Of a DNA stretch of 64,000 bases, positions 26,082-35,240 are shown in pieces. Each line of letters opens with the position of its first letter. Position 1 is the first letter of the stretch. The position numbers and the translations under genes are program-made. Source of the stretch: Synergistaceae bacterium (lineage in GTDB: Bacteria; Synergistota; Synergistia; Synergistales; Aminobacteriaceae); NCBI GenBank assembly GCA_018436725.1, contig JAHDKT010000029.1:220707-284706 (forward strand). The letters run 5' to 3'. The notes below the pieces were generated by a model. That model did no database searches. It saw nothing but the letters and a program-made list of their open reading frames with translations, and was not told the DNA's origin.

Positions 26082-26967
26082 GGACTTCCGCCTCCCTTCT
26101 CGTCCGCTCCCTGGCCAGGGCGCGTTCGGCCCTTTGTACCTGGTCGCGTTCGTCCTGGACGAATTTCGCCACGTACTCGTCGGCCGGATTCGCGATTACC
26201 TCGTCCGGGGAGCCGATCTGCACGATCTCCCCCTTTTTCATGATCGCCATTCGGTCGCCCATCCGAAGCGCCTCCGAGAGGTCGTGCGTCACGAAGAAAA
26301 TGGTCTTGTGCATCTCCTTCTGCAGCCGGATCATCTCGTCCTGCAGTTCTCGCCGGATAAGCGGGTCCAGCCCGCTGAAAGGTTCGTCCATAAGAAGGAT
26401 CGAAGGGTCCATCACCAAGGCTCGGGCGATGCCCACCCGTTGGCGCATGCCGCCGCTCAGGGATGCGGGATAGTACTTCTCCCACCCTTTGAGCCCGACT
26501 CTGTCCAGAGCTTCGGCGGCCTTTGCGCGCCGATCCTCCTTCTCCTCGCCCCGGAGTTTGAGCCCGAAGCAGACGTTTTCGAGCACGGTCCGGTGAGGAA
26601 GGAGTCCGTAATGCTGGAAGACCATGGCGATCTTCTCTCTGCGGAATGTCACCAGCTCCCGCTTGCGCATCGCCGTGACGTTCTGCCCGTCGACGATGAT
26701 CTCGCCGGAGGTCGGCTCGACGAGGCGGACGAGGCAGCGGATAAGCGTCGACTTCCCGCTGCCCGAGAGCCCCATGATGATGAACGTCTCCCCGCTGTTC
26801 ACGGAGAGGGAGACATTCTTCATCGCGACGACGGCATCCTCGCCCCTGTCGAGTTCTTCGACGCGCTCTTCGTTTTCCACGTCGGAGGACGAAATCCGCA
26901 GGTCTTTCTTCCGGGAGTAGATCTTCCACAAATCCCGGATGGTGATAGATTCCGATGGCGCGTCCAA
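26071..26967 (-). CDS. proV: Glycine betaine/proline ABC importer ATPase (ProV/OpuAA type)
   Basis: 298 residues. Walker A GLSGSGKST, Q-loop VFQHYGLLPHRTV, signature LSGGMRQRVGIARAL, Walker B ILLMDEPFSGLD, H-loop FFVTHD. The protein ends soon after the ATPase core and lacks the tandem CBS domains that sense ionic strength in OpuA, so osmotic gating would have to work differently. It starts with a TTG at 26967, just after the binding-protein stop, with GGAGGAGAG upstream. Confidence 0.92.
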   Translation of the reverse strand: MDAPSESITIRDLWKIYSRKKDLRISSSDVENEERVEELDRGEDAVVAMKNVSLSVNSGETFIIMGLSGSGKSTLIRCLVRLVEPTSGEIIVDGQNVTAMRKRELVTFRREKIAMVFQHYGLLPHRTVLENVCFGLKLRGEEKEDRRAKAAEALDRVGLKGWEKYYPASLSGGMRQRVGIARALVMDPSILLMDEPFSGLDPLIRRELQDEMIRLQKEMHKTIFFVTHDLSEALRMGDRMAIMKKGEIVQIGSPDEVIANPADEYVAKFVQDERDQVQRAERALARERTRREAEVHVS

Positions 26968-26968
26968 C

Positions 26969-27982
26969 CTATCTCTCCTCCTTCAACGCCGCGCGCACCT
27001 TGTTGGCGGCCTCAGCGGAGAGCCACCCGCTCCACACATCCTCGTACTCGCGGAGGAACCAGACGGCCGCTTGCCGGGTATCCGCGTTGTTCTGGAACAT
27101 GAAGGCGAGCGCCTTGTTGTTCTGTTCGAGCGTGGTGGAGTAGTTCCGCAGGAAATCGGCGATCTCCGGGTTCTCCTTCACGAACTTGCTGTTGGCGACG
27201 ATGAGCACTCGAACCGAAGGGAAGCCGCAGCCGAAGTTGTGTTCCTCGTTCCAGAGCGCGTCGTCGTGAGGGGGCTCCTCCAGCAGCGTCATATCCAGCA
27301 GGCCCATGACCCATGTCGGTTCCCAGTAGTACGCAAGCACCGGGCGCCCTCTGTCGTAGGCCCGCTTGATCGCGGTGGAAAGAGCCGTTTCCGATCCGGC
27401 GGAGAAGGCTTCGATATGCTCCGCGAGGCCGTAAGCCTTCACTTTCATCTCATTGATGGAGGTCACGCGCCACCCGGCCGGTCCGTTATAGAGCCTGCCC
27501 ATCTTCGGGTTTTCGGGATCGATGAAAAGATGCTTATACTTGGCAAGATCGGCGACAGACTTCAGGTCCGGGGCCACTGGCTCGATGCCGCGCTCCTTGT
27601 CGCCCGTGATCATATAGGTGGGCACGTACCACCCCTGCGGCGCATCCGGGAAGTTCGTCCCGAGGCTCTCCACCTTCCCGTTCGTTGTTACTCTCTCCCA
27701 GACTTCGAGAATGTTGTCCACCCAGCCCTCCATGGAGAGGTGAGCGTCGCCGCGTTCGAGTCCCATAAATCCCGGAAGCGATTCGGCGAAAAGATATTCG
27801 ACCTTCTTCCCGAAAGCCTTCTCGATGACGTAGCCTGCGATTCGGTTGTGCATCTGTACACTGTCCCAGCTGAAATCGACGATGACGACGGGACCGGAAG
27901 AAGCGGCGACCGGAGTGATCGTCAGCAGGACGGCCAGTAGCGGCAGAATGAGCGCGTTGAGTATTTTTGTTCGCTGTTTCAT
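26969..27982 (-). CDS. proX: Glycine betaine/proline ABC importer, substrate-binding protein (OpuAC/ProX type)
   Basis: 337 residues with a signal peptide (MKQRTKILNALILPLLAVLL, cleavage near PVAA-SSG). The mature protein matches OpuAC: IVDFSWDSVQMHNRIAGYVI, then LSMEGWVDNILEVWE, then AYYWEPTWVMG, with several conserved tryptophans that could form the quaternary-ammonium box. It is the first gene of a three-gene minus-strand operon. Choline, carnitine or glycine betaine are all possible ligands. Confidence 0.9.
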   Translation of the reverse strand: MKQRTKILNALILPLLAVLLTITPVAASSGPVVIVDFSWDSVQMHNRIAGYVIEKAFGKKVEYLFAESLPGFMGLERGDAHLSMEGWVDNILEVWERVTTNGKVESLGTNFPDAPQGWYVPTYMITGDKERGIEPVAPDLKSVADLAKYKHLFIDPENPKMGRLYNGPAGWRVTSINEMKVKAYGLAEHIEAFSAGSETALSTAIKRAYDRGRPVLAYYWEPTWVMGLLDMTLLEEPPHDDALWNEEHNFGCGFPSVRVLIVANSKFVKENPEIADFLRNYSTTLEQNNKALAFMFQNNADTRQAAVWFLREYEDVWSGWLSAEAANKVRAALKEER

Positions 27983-28044
27983 ATAAATACCTCCTGGTGA
28001 AGTGTGAGAGTGCGCATCTCGAAAAATGCGATAAATCCGAAAAA

Positions 28045-28058
28045 TTAAACTGGTTTAA
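28045..28058. promoter_or_regulatory. Putative operator palindrome in the betaine-operon leader
   Basis: TTAAAC-TG-GTTTAA, two perfect 6-bp arms around two bases, lying between the promoter (28083-28111) and the binding-protein start. It resembles LacI/GntR-type operators, but no cognate regulator gene is adjacent. Confidence 0.4.
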
Positions 28059-28082
28059 CAGCTGCCCCGAAGCTGATATCTG

Positions 28083-28111
28083 ATTAAAACTCAAGTTAGA
28101 GCATTTGTCAA
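28083..28111 (-). promoter_or_regulatory. Putative promoter of the betaine ABC operon
   Basis: On the minus strand: TTGACA (28111-28106), 17-nt spacer, TTTAAT (28088-28083), about 100 nt upstream of the binding-protein start. Confidence 0.6.
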
Positions 28112-28329
28112 CATGTAAAATTGCATATTGCATGCATCGCATTGTTGCTTCTGCCGGCTTGCGCGCGCCTATGAAGTTTGTATCAAGGAGGAGATGGTTT
28201 ATACTGTTTCAGTCCGAGCCACGATTCTGCGGGTCGGATCGGGAAACGGCCGAAAGAGGAGAGAGAGGTTTCGATGACCTGTAGTTTCGAGCGTGGAGTT
28301 TTCAACGGAAGCCGAAGGAGAGTCGCTGG

Positions 28330-29742
28330 ATGATGCTGTCCTCTCTTTTTGTTTTTTCTGCGGGGAGAGCGCTCCTCGCTCTGCTCGCGGCAGTGTTGAG
28401 TTGCGGAGTTGCGGTATACGGCCGGGGCTATTTCGAAGGGGGGACGGAGCATCGTTTTTTTCTGTTCTGTTCCGCCTGCTTTCTCATGTCCGTCTGGGGG
28501 ACGCTCTTCTCGGCGGAGTGGCTGATGTTTCTCGTCTTTATGGAAATATCCACCGTTGCCCTCTTCGCGCTCATCGCCCCGAAGGAGCCCGGCGTCGCAC
28601 TCGGCTATCTTGTCGTACAGCTTGCCGGAGCAGCTCTTTTTCTTGCAGGTATCGGAGCGGTTGAAGCGGGTCATGGATCGGCGTTTGTTGGACCGGTACC
28701 GAAAGATGCGCTTCCGTTCTTCATTTTCGGGCTGGGAGTGAAGGCGGCTCTTCCAGCGCTTCATTTCTGGCTCCCGGAAGTACACGGCAGAGCGCCCGCG
28801 CCGGTGAGCGCGCTGCTTTCCGGCATTTCGGTGAAGATCGGCGCGTTCGGTCTGCTCGAGGCGCTTGGTGTGGACAATTCCGCTTTCATGGCGCCCGTCG
28901 GTGCGGTCATGGCGCTCTGGGGTGTTCTTTTTGCGCTTGCGCAGCACGATATGAAACGGCTGCTGGCTTACCACACGGTGAGTCAGCTCGGGTATATCGT
29001 CGCGGCGATAGGAGCGGGGAGTCCGGCGGGGAGAAACGGCGCGCTCTATCACATGGCCGCGCACGGGCTCTTCAAGGGTATGCTCTTTCTCTGCGCGGGC
29101 GTTATAGAAAAAGTCTACGGCACTCGGGAATTGAATCGTCTCGGCGGAGCCGCCCGGACGCTTCCTCTGACCTTCGCTTTTTTTCTGGTTTCCGCGGCGG
29201 CGATTGCCGGTCTTCCCGGAACAGCTGGTTTCGCAAGCAAAATCATGGTGAAGAGCGCTCTTGGAGCGCACCCTTTCGTTGCAATAGCCTTGCTTGTGGC
29301 GAATATCGGCACCGTGATGTCCTTCTGCAAGATGGGCTGCTTCGCGTTCGGCGGCGAGGAGAAGAGCGTCCCCCGCCCTCTTCCGGGAATTCGAGCCGTA
29401 AACGCGGGGATGCTGCCGCTTGCCGCACCGCTTGTGCTGTTCGGGATCTTTCCCGAGTGGATTCCCGCGCTGCTCGGCGCGGAAGGGCCGGTCTTCTTTT
29501 CGTTTGCGAAGTGCGGTGAGAGCCTGCTCGTGCTTTTGTGCGGGGGGAGTCTTTTCCTTCTCTTCAAGAAGAAGTTCGCGAAAGGAGAAAAGATCGCACC
29601 GGATGCGAATATCCTTGCTGTGAAGGCGAATGCCGCAGTCGATAAATTGATCGCTTTTGTCCGGCGCCTTCAGGGAGGGAACCTCCGGGAGTATCTCCTT
29701 GCGACGATAGTGAGCATACTGCTGCTGCTTCTGCTGATGTAA
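28330..29742 (+). CDS. Mrp-type antiporter subunit, MrpD/MrpA-like (first copy, N-terminally short)
   Basis: 470-residue proton-conducting subunit of the NuoL/M/N-MrpA/D superfamily, polytopic inner-membrane protein. It has the conserved buried Glu (LVFMEISTVALF), the lysine in GLGVKAALPALHFWLPEVHG, a further lysine in HGLFKGMLFLCAG and the pattern DMKRLLAYHTVSQLGYIVAA. It begins directly at the helix that is about the third in MrpD, so the usual first two helices are missing. Overall it is a close paralogue of the gene at 32238. The first ATG (28330) is preceded by GGAGAG; a second ATG lies at 28333. It leads the antiporter operon, although 97 nt separate it from mrpE. Confidence 0.88.
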   Translation: MMLSSLFVFSAGRALLALLAAVLSCGVAVYGRGYFEGGTEHRFFLFCSACFLMSVWGTLFSAEWLMFLVFMEISTVALFALIAPKEPGVALGYLVVQLAGAALFLAGIGAVEAGHGSAFVGPVPKDALPFFIFGLGVKAALPALHFWLPEVHGRAPAPVSALLSGISVKIGAFGLLEALGVDNSAFMAPVGAVMALWGVLFALAQHDMKRLLAYHTVSQLGYIVAAIGAGSPAGRNGALYHMAAHGLFKGMLFLCAGVIEKVYGTRELNRLGGAARTLPLTFAFFLVSAAAIAGLPGTAGFASKIMVKSALGAHPFVAIALLVANIGTVMSFCKMGCFAFGGEEKSVPRPLPGIRAVNAGMLPLAAPLVLFGIFPEWIPALLGAEGPVFFSFAKCGESLLVLLCGGSLFLLFKKKFAKGEKIAPDANILAVKANAAVDKLIAFVRRLQGGNLREYLLATIVSILLLLLLM

Positions 29743-29839
29743 AGCTCTTTCGCAGGGCGTGCGCCTCTGCTGCTTGTTGCTCCGGCGGAGAGGAGAATGG
29801 TATCATAGAAAGGAATCTCTCCTAGAAAGGATGGTGCCG

Positions 29840-30346
29840 ATGCCCTTTCCCTCAGGTGCGTTGATTCTTTTTTTTACGCTCTTCGCGGTCTGGATGGCTC
29901 TTTGTGGTTCCGTCTCTCCTGACTTTGCGCTTGCAGGGGTGTGCGTGGCGTTTTTAATCGCTCGCGTCTCTTGGAGGCCTTTTTTCGGCAGGTATATACG
30001 CTTTTCCCCCGGCGCTTTTTCCCGTCGGTTATTCGCTCTGGTCTCCTTCGTCCCCTATTTTCTTTTCGCTATGGTGAAAGCGTCGTGGGATGTGGCGCTT
30101 CAGGCGTTCCGTCCCGAACTCTCCATATCTCCGGGTACGTTTATCTACAAAACTTCGCCGTCCTCCAAGGGATCCATCGTCGCCCTCGCGAACGCCGTCA
30201 CATTAACGCCGGGTACTTTGACCGTCGACATTACGCATGACAGACGTTCTCTCCTCGTCCACGCGCTTATCATGGAGGACGGGGAGGAAGCGCTTCGCGA
30301 CGAAGTGCGAAAACTGGAAGTCGGCATAGCGGGGTTTACCGAATGA
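29840..30346 (+). CDS. mrpE: Mrp antiporter subunit E
   Basis: 168 residues, two or three membrane helices then a cytoplasmic domain. The pattern SSKGSIVALANAVTLTPGT followed by LTVDITHD is the MrpE/MnhE signature, and the end VHALIMEDGEEALRDEV fits too. The ATG at 29840 is best spaced from AGAAAGG (29824-29830); the frame is also open upstream. It overlaps mrpF by four bases. Confidence 0.92.
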   Translation: MPFPSGALILFFTLFAVWMALCGSVSPDFALAGVCVAFLIARVSWRPFFGRYIRFSPGAFSRRLFALVSFVPYFLFAMVKASWDVALQAFRPELSISPGTFIYKTSPSSKGSIVALANAVTLTPGTLTVDITHDRRSLLVHALIMEDGEEALRDEVRKLEVGIAGFTE

Positions 30347-30600
30347 TTCTCCTCGCTCTCTGGGGCATGGTGATTTCGGGGATGCTCGGGTTTGTCCGCG
30401 TTGTGATCGGCCCGTCCGCGGCGGACCGCCTCGTCGCCGCCGACGCGCTTTCCGTGATCTTCACCATGGTGCTCGTCCTGCTGAGTCTGTATATCGAGAC
30501 GCCTTTTCTCCTTGATGTGGCGCTTGCCTTCTCGATGCTCTCCTTTGCCGATATGCTGCTGATGGCGAAGTATTTCGAACACGGAGAGCTGTACAAATGA
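30343..30600 (+). CDS. mrpF: Mrp antiporter subunit F
   Basis: 85 residues, three membrane helices. The conserved GPSAADRLVAADALSVIFT segment identifies MrpF/MnhF. ATGA-type overlaps with mrpE upstream and mrpG downstream indicate translational coupling. Confidence 0.93.
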   Translation: MILLALWGMVISGMLGFVRVVIGPSAADRLVAADALSVIFTMVLVLLSLYIETPFLLDVALAFSMLSFADMLLMAKYFEHGELYK

Positions 30601-30923
30601 TCCCCGTGCTGCGCTTCCTCGGCGGCATCTGTATCTTCGCCGGAGTTTTCTTCAGTTTCGCCGCGGTAGTGGCTATCCTGCGGTTTCCCGATGTCTACAC
30701 GCGCCTGCACGGAGGAACGAAAGCGCTTTCGGGAGGAGCCGTCCTTATCCTTTTGGGGGCTCTTCCCTACGCCGGAGGTTATCCCGGGGCGATAAAGCTG
30801 TTGCTCATCGCGGTTTTTTTCCTGATCTCGAACCCTATGGCGTCGCACGCCATCGCGAGGGCTTGCCACAGACGCTCGCTCGCCGAGCGGGCTCTTGAGC
30901 GGAAGAGGGGGGAGCGCGGATGA
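30597..30923 (+). CDS. mrpG: Mrp antiporter subunit G
   Basis: 108 residues, three membrane helices. LRFPDVYTRLHGGTKALSGG is the MrpG/MnhG signature. It overlaps both neighbours by four bases. The C-terminus is arginine-rich and cytoplasmic. Confidence 0.93.
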   Translation: MIPVLRFLGGICIFAGVFFSFAAVVAILRFPDVYTRLHGGTKALSGGAVLILLGALPYAGGYPGAIKLLLIAVFFLISNPMASHAIARACHRRSLAERALERKRGERG

Positions 30924-31915
30924 GCGAGCCTCTTCTTGCGTTTTTCTATTTTTTCATTTTGGTTACAGCCTTCGTGGCGGTTTTTCTTGAGGATCTGCTC
31001 AGTTCCTTCATCGCGCTCTCGGTGACGGGAGTCCTTATGGCGACTGTCTTCGCGCTTCTTCGAGCCCCGGATGTCGCGCTGACGCAGGCTATCATCAACT
31101 CCGGCCTGGTGACCTCGCTGCTTCTGGTCGCGTACAGTCAGACCCGCAGAACGCCTCTTCCTTCGGAGGAATGTCCAGAATGCCCGTTCTGGCTTCAATG
31201 GCCGAGCGCGGCGCTTGTCTGCACTCTCTTCGCTGTCTTCCTTTTTCGGGGCCTGTACTCGCTCGCGTGCGTGCGGGAGCTGGGGAGCGCGCCCGCCCAC
31301 TTCCTCGCAAACACGCTCGAAGAGACGGGGGCGCTCAATGTCGTCGCCGCCATCCTGTTGGACTATCGCGCCTTCGATACGCTCGGAGAAACAACCGTTA
31401 TCTTCACCGCGGTCTCGGGAATCTCGCTGCTGCTCGCGGGCGGACGCTATGTTCACTCCGGGCGCGGACTTTCCTTTATCGTCAAAAGGGGGATGGCCTT
31501 GCTCACGCCTTTCATCCTTCTCTACGCGGCCAGTATCCTCTTCCTCGGGCATTTGACGCCGGGAGGCGGTTTCCAGGGCGGAAGCGTTTTCGCCACTGTG
31601 GCGATCCTCATCTGTGTTGTCTACGGAACGAGTTTCGAAGCCGCACGCATCTCACCGAAAACCAAGGAGACGCTCGAATCGGGCGGGGCCCTTCTCTTCA
31701 TCGTCGTCGGCCTGTCGGGCGCAGCATGGGGAACCGGATTTCTGGCGAATCTTTCGGGGCCGTTCCTCCCTGGAACGCCGGGTTCCCTCTTCAGCGGAGG
31801 AAATATGCTGCTGCTCAATCTGGCCGTAGGCTTGAAGGTCGGCGCAGGGCTTTCATCGATCTTCTACGCCATGATCAAAATACTCGAATTGGAGGGAGAT
31901 TCATGGCAATCATGA
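30920..31915 (+). CDS. Fused MbhD-MbhE-MrpB antiporter subunit
   Basis: 331 residues made of three units that are separate proteins in archaeal Mbh and part of MrpA and MrpB in classic Mrp systems. Residues about 1-75 are the DUF4040/MbhD unit (VALTQAIINSGLVTSLLLVA); about 85-170 resemble MbhE, with the segment ALNVVAAILLDYRAFDTLGE that in MrpA ends the large subunit; about 185-331 are MrpB (LFLGHLTPGGGFQGGSVFAT, NLAVGLKVGAGL). The fusion supplies the C-terminal part of MrpA, which the two short MrpD-like proteins lack. Confidence 0.88.
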   Translation: MSEPLLAFFYFFILVTAFVAVFLEDLLSSFIALSVTGVLMATVFALLRAPDVALTQAIINSGLVTSLLLVAYSQTRRTPLPSEECPECPFWLQWPSAALVCTLFAVFLFRGLYSLACVRELGSAPAHFLANTLEETGALNVVAAILLDYRAFDTLGETTVIFTAVSGISLLLAGGRYVHSGRGLSFIVKRGMALLTPFILLYAASILFLGHLTPGGGFQGGSVFATVAILICVVYGTSFEAARISPKTKETLESGGALLFIVVGLSGAAWGTGFLANLSGPFLPGTPGSLFSGGNMLLLNLAVGLKVGAGLSSIFYAMIKILELEGDSWQS

Positions 31916-32238
31916 GCTTCATCACCGTCTCTTTGCTGTTCTCCCTCGGCCTTTTCACGGTCCTGACGCGAAGAAACGCCTTCAAGACGGTGATCGGCCT
32001 CACATTGATGGAATCCGCAGTGCTCCTCTTGTTGATTTCGTGGGCGTACATCCCCGACGGATGGGCTCCTATTCTGCCGCTGAAAGGCGGAGGCGTCGAT
32101 CCGCTGCTGCACGCCTTCACACTGACGGCCATCGTTATCGGCGCATGCGATCTCGCGCTTGCCTTCGCCTTCATCATGAAACTCAACAAGTTCGAGAGGA
32201 CTGTTGACGTGGATGTCTTCAGGAGGCTCAAAGGCTGA
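31903..32238 (+). CDS. mrpC: Mrp antiporter subunit C
   Basis: 111 residues, three membrane helices, NuoK-like. KTVIGLTLMESAVLLLLIS and DPLLHAFTLTAIVIGACDLA are the MrpC signature with its conserved Glu. The start ATG at 31903 follows GGAGGGA and lies inside the end of the fused subunit gene; its stop overlaps the next start (TGATG). Confidence 0.93.
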   Translation: MAIMSFITVSLLFSLGLFTVLTRRNAFKTVIGLTLMESAVLLLLISWAYIPDGWAPILPLKGGGVDPLLHAFTLTAIVIGACDLALAFAFIMKLNKFERTVDVDVFRRLKG

Positions 32239-33653
32239 TGATATCCGCTCTCTTCGTGGTTGCCCCGCAAAGGGTTCTGCCGGCGCTGCTCGCCGGAGCG
32301 CTCGTTGGTGCTTCGGCGCTCTACGGAGAGGGGTACTTCGGCGATGCGTCGGAAAGGCGCGCTTTCCGAGCGCTTCTGTTGTGTTTTTTTTTCCCCGTCC
32401 TCGGCGCGCTCTTCTCGGCCGGATGGCTCGAGTTTTTTGTGTTCGTCGAAGTCTCTACCGTCGCTCTTTTTCTGATGATCGCGAGGAAGCGGAGAGATGT
32501 CGCACTTCGCTACCTCGCGGTGCAGTTCGCGGGGGCGTCCTTGTTGCTCGCGGGGGTTGCCGGGGCGACGATGGCCGGTATTCCTCTCTTCGTGCCTGCT
32601 CCGCGCGGCCTGCTGCCTTTTTTCATACTCGGGCTCGGCGTGAAGGCTGCGCTGCCGGGGCTTCACTTCTGGCTGCCCGAGGTGCACGGTACGGCCCCTG
32701 CTCCTGTAAGCGCCCTCCTTTCAGGGTTCGCGGTGAAAATCGGCGTCTTCGGACTCCTTGCCGTTTCCGCCCATGAGCCGTCGTATCTCCTTCTTCCGGC
32801 CGGAGCGTTCATGGCGCTCTGGGGCGCTTTTATGTCGCTGTTGCAGCAAGACGTGAAACGCCTTCTCGCATACAGTACGATCAGTCAGCTCGGATACATC
32901 GTCGCCGCGTGCGGGGCGGGAACATCCTTCGGCGTCGCGGCCGCCCTCTATCATACAACGGTCCACGGGCTGCTGAAGGGCATGCTCTTTTTCTGCGCCG
33001 GCATTCTTGAAAAAGTCTACGGAACGAAAAACCTCAATGAGCTGGGAGGCGCCGCAACTGCTCTTCCGGTTACCTTCGCGCTCTTTCTGTTTGCAGCCGC
33101 GACTGTTATCGGCCTTCCGGGAACGCCGGGGTTTGCGAGTAAAGGGTTGATCAAGGGCGCTCTCGAGGCGTTTCCGCTGCTCTCTTTTTGCTTTTTGATC
33201 GCGAATGTCGGCACTGCCGCATCTTTTTTCAAGATGGGGACGTTCGCCTTCGGCGGAGTCCGTAAGAGGACTCGGGACAATATCCCCGAAAGGTTGCGTT
33301 TAATGAACGCCGGGATGCTTTTCATCTTCGCCGTTCTTGCGCCGCTTGCGCTTTTTCCGGGCATGCTTCCTTTGTTTCTGGGGGTAAGGGAGACGAGCTT
33401 CTATTCCGCGGCGAAGTGTGCCGAGAGCATTTTCACCGCAGCCTGCGGCGCCGTTGTGCTGTATGCGTACCAAAAACGGCCGGAGTTCGGGGAGCGTCTT
33501 TTGAATCGCCTTGACGGCCGGACGGAGCGGTTTCTCCGGACTGCCGGCAAAGGCTCGCTCCTCATGCGCCGAATGCAGAGCGGTTTACTTCGAGGGTACC
33601 TGTTCGCGGCGGCTCTTGCTGCGCTTGTGCTGATGGTTTTCTTTTCCTGGTAA
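32238..33653 (+). CDS. Mrp-type antiporter subunit, MrpD/MrpA-like (second copy)
   Basis: 471 residues, closely similar along its length to the gene at 28330: shared segments include GLGVKAALPxLHFWLPEVHG, APAPVSALLSG, KRLLAY-x-T-x-SQLGYIVAA and FCAGILEKVYGTKNL. All key charged residues are kept: Glu in FVFVEVSTVALF, Lys in GLGVK and HGLLKGM. It also starts at the third helix of the usual MrpD plan. Together the paralogues flank mrpEFG-B-C, which suggests duplication of a subunit within the operon. Confidence 0.88.
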   Translation: MISALFVVAPQRVLPALLAGALVGASALYGEGYFGDASERRAFRALLLCFFFPVLGALFSAGWLEFFVFVEVSTVALFLMIARKRRDVALRYLAVQFAGASLLLAGVAGATMAGIPLFVPAPRGLLPFFILGLGVKAALPGLHFWLPEVHGTAPAPVSALLSGFAVKIGVFGLLAVSAHEPSYLLLPAGAFMALWGAFMSLLQQDVKRLLAYSTISQLGYIVAACGAGTSFGVAAALYHTTVHGLLKGMLFFCAGILEKVYGTKNLNELGGAATALPVTFALFLFAAATVIGLPGTPGFASKGLIKGALEAFPLLSFCFLIANVGTAASFFKMGTFAFGGVRKRTRDNIPERLRLMNAGMLFIFAVLAPLALFPGMLPLFLGVRETSFYSAAKCAESIFTAACGAVVLYAYQKRPEFGERLLNRLDGRTERFLRTAGKGSLLMRRMQSGLLRGYLFAAALAALVLMVFFSW

Positions 33654-33682
33654 GACGAAAGATGATGCGAGGAGGATCTGCT

Positions 33683-35188
33683 ATGTTTTTTCCCGACGAA
33701 TGGATGCTGTACTCTATCCTCTTTCCCATGACGGCGGCGTTTGTCCTTCAACTGCTGCACCATTTCGCGCCGGCGCGGACGCGTAGATGGATTCTTCTTT
33801 CCTGCGCCGTCACGGCGGCGATAACATTCGGAGCGGCCGTCTCCGCGTGTTTCGGGGCGAGGGTGCTGCGTGTGGGAGGATGGAGCGCAGAGCTTGGCAT
33901 TCTGCTCGTGACGGACCCCCTTTCGGCCGTTTTTCTTTTTATTTCGGCTTTCGGAGGAGCCGCCGCCGTATGGACGACGTTCGGACCCGGCAGCGCGGGA
34001 GGAAAGGACGGCTGGCGTCTCTGCGGACTCTTCTTCATTCTCTGGTCCTCGCTGAACGGTATCCTGGCGACGGGAGATCTCTTCAACCTCTTCGTCTTTT
34101 TCGAGATCCTCGCCGTGTCCGCGTATGTCCTTACCGGCGCCTCGATGACGCGCGAGGCGCTCGAAGCGGGGCTGAAGTATCTTGTGCTCGGCACGGTCGG
34201 AGCGCTCCTGATTCTTCTCGGAATGACCATGCTCTATATGGGCGCCGGAATTCTCAACTTCGCGCTGCTCTCGGCGGCCGTCGGCAGCATCCCCCGCGGG
34301 GGGCTCGCCGCCGCATCCGCGTTCATGGTCGCGGGGCTCGGCCTCAAGATGGGAATGGTCCCGTTCCACTTCTGGCTACCGGACGCCCACTCGTCGGCAT
34401 CCACAGGAGTGAGCATGCTCCTCTCCGGAGTTGTCGTCAAGGCGTCTTTTTATGCTCTCCTTCGGGTGACGACGCTTCTTTTCCCGTCTGTTCAGGTCGG
34501 GTTTTCAGTTCAGGAAATCCTGCTCGCTCTGGGGATCCTCTCGCTCTTCACAGGACACCTTTCGGCGCAGAGGCAGACGGGGATCAAACGAATGCTGGCC
34601 TGGTCAACAGTGGCCCATATGGGATATCTGCTGGTCGGCATCGGACTGGGTTCGCCCATGGGAGTCGCCGGAGCGCTCCTTCATTCGCTCAACCATGCGG
34701 CGGCGAAAACGGCGCTCTTCCTCGGGGCGGGCAGTTTTTCGACGCTTGCGGGGAGCAAGGAGTGGCGTTCGTTTTCCGGTCTCGGACGGCGATTTCCTCT
34801 CCAAGGAGCTGCGTTTCTTCTGCTGGCGGCGTCGATCATCGGCCTGCCTCCGCTCGGAGGATTTTGGGGAAAATGGATGATCGTGCTTGCCGCGATGGAA
34901 GAAGGCCGCTGGATGACGGCTGTGTCGATCGAGCTGGGGACCGTGCTTTCGTGCATCTATTACGTTCCCGTGCTCCTCGAAATGTACACGCCGCTACGCG
35001 GCGCCGGAGCGCTCGGAGGCGGATCTTTTCACTCCGGGAGAATCTTCGTCGCGCTGGCGACAACGCCCCTGCTCTTTGCTCTTTTCTATTTTGTTCCGGC
35101 GATGAAGGATTTTCTGCTAGCGGCCGGAGAGTGGGCTCTTACGCCCGCTTTGTATACAAAGGCCGTTCTTGGCTCGATGATTCCTTGA
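33683..35188 (+). CDS. mrpD: Mrp antiporter subunit D, full length
   Basis: 501 residues, fourteen or so membrane helices, including the N-terminal pair missing in the other two antiporter-like subunits. Key residues: Glu in LFVFFEILAVSAYVLTGASM, Lys in GLGLKMGMVPFHFWLPDAHS, Lys in LNHAAAKTALFLGAG. The ATG at 33683 is seven bases from AGGAGG at 33670-33675; ATG at 33665 lies before that SD. Last gene of the Mrp operon, followed by a small hairpin (35198-35214). Confidence 0.92.
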   Translation: MFFPDEWMLYSILFPMTAAFVLQLLHHFAPARTRRWILLSCAVTAAITFGAAVSACFGARVLRVGGWSAELGILLVTDPLSAVFLFISAFGGAAAVWTTFGPGSAGGKDGWRLCGLFFILWSSLNGILATGDLFNLFVFFEILAVSAYVLTGASMTREALEAGLKYLVLGTVGALLILLGMTMLYMGAGILNFALLSAAVGSIPRGGLAAASAFMVAGLGLKMGMVPFHFWLPDAHSSASTGVSMLLSGVVVKASFYALLRVTTLLFPSVQVGFSVQEILLALGILSLFTGHLSAQRQTGIKRMLAWSTVAHMGYLLVGIGLGSPMGVAGALLHSLNHAAAKTALFLGAGSFSTLAGSKEWRSFSGLGRRFPLQGAAFLLLAASIIGLPPLGGFWGKWMIVLAAMEEGRWMTAVSIELGTVLSCIYYVPVLLEMYTPLRGAGALGGGSFHSGRIFVALATTPLLFALFYFVPAMKDFLLAAGEWALTPALYTKAVLGSMIP

Positions 35189-35240
35189 GCCGCGGTTCAC
35201 CGGCTTTTCCGGTGTATTCCAGCAAAGGGAGGTTGCGTTG

